From contig JAJYEB010000136.1 in NCBI GenBank assembly GCA_021790375.1, forward strand, positions 1 to 5,739: DNA of 5,739 nt, given 5' to 3'. Each line of letters opens with the position of its first letter. Position 1 is the first letter of the stretch. The position numbers were made by a program, and so were the translations under genes. Shown here one piece after another: positions 4,499 through 5,739 of the stretch. The notes under the pieces are model-generated. The model made no database searches. It worked only from the letters and a program-made list of their open reading frames with translations, and had not been told where the DNA came from. The stretch comes from Chloroflexota bacterium (GTDB lineage: Bacteria; Chloroflexota; Limnocylindria; Limnocylindrales; CSP1-4).

Positions 4499-5650
4499 AT
4501 GGAACCCGGCCCGGTCGGAGATCCTCCCCGCGTGACGGTGCACGACCAGCTCGACGCGCTGCTTCGCCGCATGCCGAAGGCCGAACTGCACCTCCACCTC
4601 GACGGCTCGCTCCGACCCGCCACCGCACTCGACCTCGCCCGGGAACGGGGCCTGGACGAGGGGATGGACCTGCCCGCGATGCGCAGGCGCCTGACGGGCC
4701 CGGCTCACCTGCGCGACCAGGCCGAGCTGCTGCGCGCCTTCGACCTGCCGGCCTCCCTCCTGCAGGACGCGGAGGCATTGCGCAGGGTCACCGCGGAACT
4801 GGTCGAGGACGTGGCCGGGGATGGCACGCGGTACGTCGAGATCCGCTGGGCGCCGGGGCTCCACCTGCAGCGAGGGCTGGGCCTGGCCGATTCGATCGCG
4901 GCCGTGGTGGCCGGCGCACGAGACGGGGTGGCCGCGGTGGAAGCCCGGGCGCGTGACGGGGCCACGGTGGCGGCCCGGGCGGCCGACCGTCGCGACCTTC
5001 CCCGCATCACCGTGCGGCTCATCGCCGTGGCGATGCGCTCGCACGACCCCGGTGACAACGTCCGCGTCGCGGAGGCCGCGGCCCGGTTCTCGGCCGAGGG
5101 GCTGACCGGCTTCGACCTCGCGGGGCCGGAGGCGGCCCATCCCGACCCGCTGGTCCACGCCCGGGCGATCTCGGTGGCGCGCGGAGCCGGGCTCGGGATC
5201 ACGGTTCACGCGGGCGAGTGGGGCGGTGCCGCGCAGGTCCGGCGTGCGCTCGAGCTCGACCCGGCCCGGATCGCCCACGGCGCCCCGGCGGTCGACGATC
5301 CGGGGCTGGTGGCCGAGCTGTGCCGTCGCGGCGTGACGCTGGACCTGTGCCCCACGAGCAACGTCCAGGCCGCGGTGGTGGCGCGCCTCGCCGACCATCC
5401 CCTTCCCCGCCTGTTGCGCGCGGGGGTCCCCGTCTCGCTGTCCACCGACGATCGAACCGTGAGCGACATGACCCTGGTGCGGGAGTACCGGCAGGCGGTA
5501 GACGTCCTCGGGCTGACCCTCGGGGAACTGTGGAGGATCGACCGGCACGCGCTGGAGGCCGCGTTCCTGGCGGACGACGAACCGCTTCGGACGGCGCTCC
5601 TGGCGACGTTCGACGCGTTCGCGGCGGGCGAGCCGCTGCTGCGAACGTGA
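4499..5650 (+). CDS. add: Adenosine deaminase
   Basis: This 383-aa cytoplasmic zinc enzyme should deaminate adenosine and deoxyadenosine to inosine and deoxyinosine in purine salvage. All catalytic elements of the family are present: HLHLDGS (31-37) with Zn ligands H31 and H33 and substrate-contact D35, GFDLAGPE (204-211), VHAGE (236-240) with ligand H237 and catalytic E240, RIAHG (257-261) with H260, and STDDRTVS (315-322) with D317 and D318. Spacings match mouse ADA (H15, H17, H214, E217, H238, D295, D296) with offsets of 16 to 23. GFDLAG favours adenosine deaminase over adenine deaminase. It is longer than E. coli Add (333 aa), because of about 24 N-terminal residues before MPKAELHLHL and a charged Ala/Arg/Asp-rich stretch at about 141-168. 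The ATG at 4499 suits the leaderless promoter just upstream. A GTG at 4532 (residue 12), with GGAG at 4517-4520, is the main alternative start. The gene is divergent from the 317-aa gene and convergent with the partial gene at the right edge. Confidence 0.95.
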   Translation: MEPGPVGDPPRVTVHDQLDALLRRMPKAELHLHLDGSLRPATALDLARERGLDEGMDLPAMRRRLTGPAHLRDQAELLRAFDLPASLLQDAEALRRVTAELVEDVAGDGTRYVEIRWAPGLHLQRGLGLADSIAAVVAGARDGVAAVEARARDGATVAARAADRRDLPRITVRLIAVAMRSHDPGDNVRVAEAAARFSAEGLTGFDLAGPEAAHPDPLVHARAISVARGAGLGITVHAGEWGGAAQVRRALELDPARIAHGAPAVDDPGLVAELCRRGVTLDLCPTSNVQAAVVARLADHPLPRLLRAGVPVSLSTDDRTVSDMTLVREYRQAVDVLGLTLGELWRIDRHALEAAFLADDEPLRTALLATFDAFAAGEPLLRT

Positions 5651-5655
5651 CCGTG

Positions 5656-5739
5656 TCAGTGGCCGGCCTGCTCCGCCTCGAGCCCGGCGAGCGCGGTCCG
5701 CAGCTCCGCGGCGTCGGCCGCGATCAGCGTCGGACGGCG
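5656..5739 (-). CDS. C-terminal end of an unidentified protein (partial)
   Basis: On the minus strand a frame is open from the window edge (5739) to a TGA at 5658-5656, encoding 27 residues. They end in a likely amphipathic helix (ADAAELRTALAGLEAEQ) and then AGH. Nearly all third positions (26 of 27) are G or C, as in the genes of the window and better than in the competing plus-strand frame. The stop lies 5 bp from the convergent adenosine deaminase stop, a normal tail-to-tail arrangement. The piece is too short to identify. The pattern of a short strand (TLIAAD) followed by a helix recalls the ends of HAD-type phosphatases, but that is only a weak impression. No terminator fits between the two convergent stops, so termination must occur inside the genes. 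Confidence 0.55.
   Translation of the reverse strand, partial: RRPTLIAADAAELRTALAGLEAEQAGH

Noticed and set aside
4377..4778. 134-codon upstream extension of the 317-aa protein
   Set aside because: It runs antisense through the conserved N-terminus of adenosine deaminase and is Arg/Pro/Gly-rich. The signal anchor starts right after the ATG at 4376.
4121..5548. 475-codon minus-strand frame antisense to adenosine deaminase
   Set aside because: The plus strand encodes a complete deaminase with all zinc and catalytic residues, and the antisense frame shows only biased composition.
1..5739. A previously undescribed multi-gene system
   Set aside because: Three complete genes belong to, or clearly match, housekeeping families (pepA, add, prepilin peptidase). 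One unknown envelope protein and the noncoding elements do not amount to a coherent system.

Overview
This is a very GC-rich bacterial window, in which nearly every codon ends in G or C. It reads as ordinary chromosome of a high-GC lineage. Actinobacteria or Chloroflexota seem most likely from composition, the secreted coiled-coil wall-hydrolase type, the short prepilin peptidase and the apparent leaderless TANNNT promoters. Nothing in the window fixes the phylum. I see no tRNA, rRNA, CRISPR array, transposase or phage gene.

Layout, left to right. (1) 1-650, minus strand: the N-terminal part of a secreted coiled-coil protein resembling PcsB/EnvC-type peptidoglycan hydrolases, cut by the window edge. 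(2) 651-891: a 241-bp intergenic region. In transcription order it holds a terminator-like inverted repeat (811-885), a good sigma70-like promoter (777-806) and a roughly 120-nt leader with several possible hairpins ahead of the hydrolase gene. (3) 892-1557, minus: a short prepilin peptidase (A24 aspartic protease). (4) 1558-1809: a noncoding spacer without a single TA step, carrying a 20-bp tandem repeat (about 5 copies, built from 10-bp half-units) flanked by GGCAACC/GGTTGCC hairpin elements. (5) 1810-3333, minus: a complete leucyl aminopeptidase (PepA, M17) with all metal and catalytic residues. (6) 3423-4376, minus: an unrecognised 317-aa protein with one N-terminal membrane anchor and a helical exported domain. 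(7) 4377-4498: a 122-bp divergent promoter region. (8) 4499-5650, plus: a complete adenosine deaminase. (9) 5656-5739, minus: the last 27 codons of an unidentified gene convergent with the deaminase.

The minus-strand genes run from 4376 down to 1 with gaps of 89, 252 and 241 bp. The first two may be co-transcribed, and the wall-hydrolase gene probably has its own promoter. The genes do not form one obvious pathway: peptide turnover (PepA), purine salvage (ADA), prepilin processing and cell-wall remodelling. The three minus-strand membrane or secreted proteins share a cell-envelope theme, but that grouping is inference.

The most interesting signals are noncoding: the helically phased 20-bp array with G-quadruplex potential, the paired promoters placed for leaderless transcription of the divergent genes, and the structured leader of the wall-hydrolase gene. 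I found no evidence of a novel multi-gene system.
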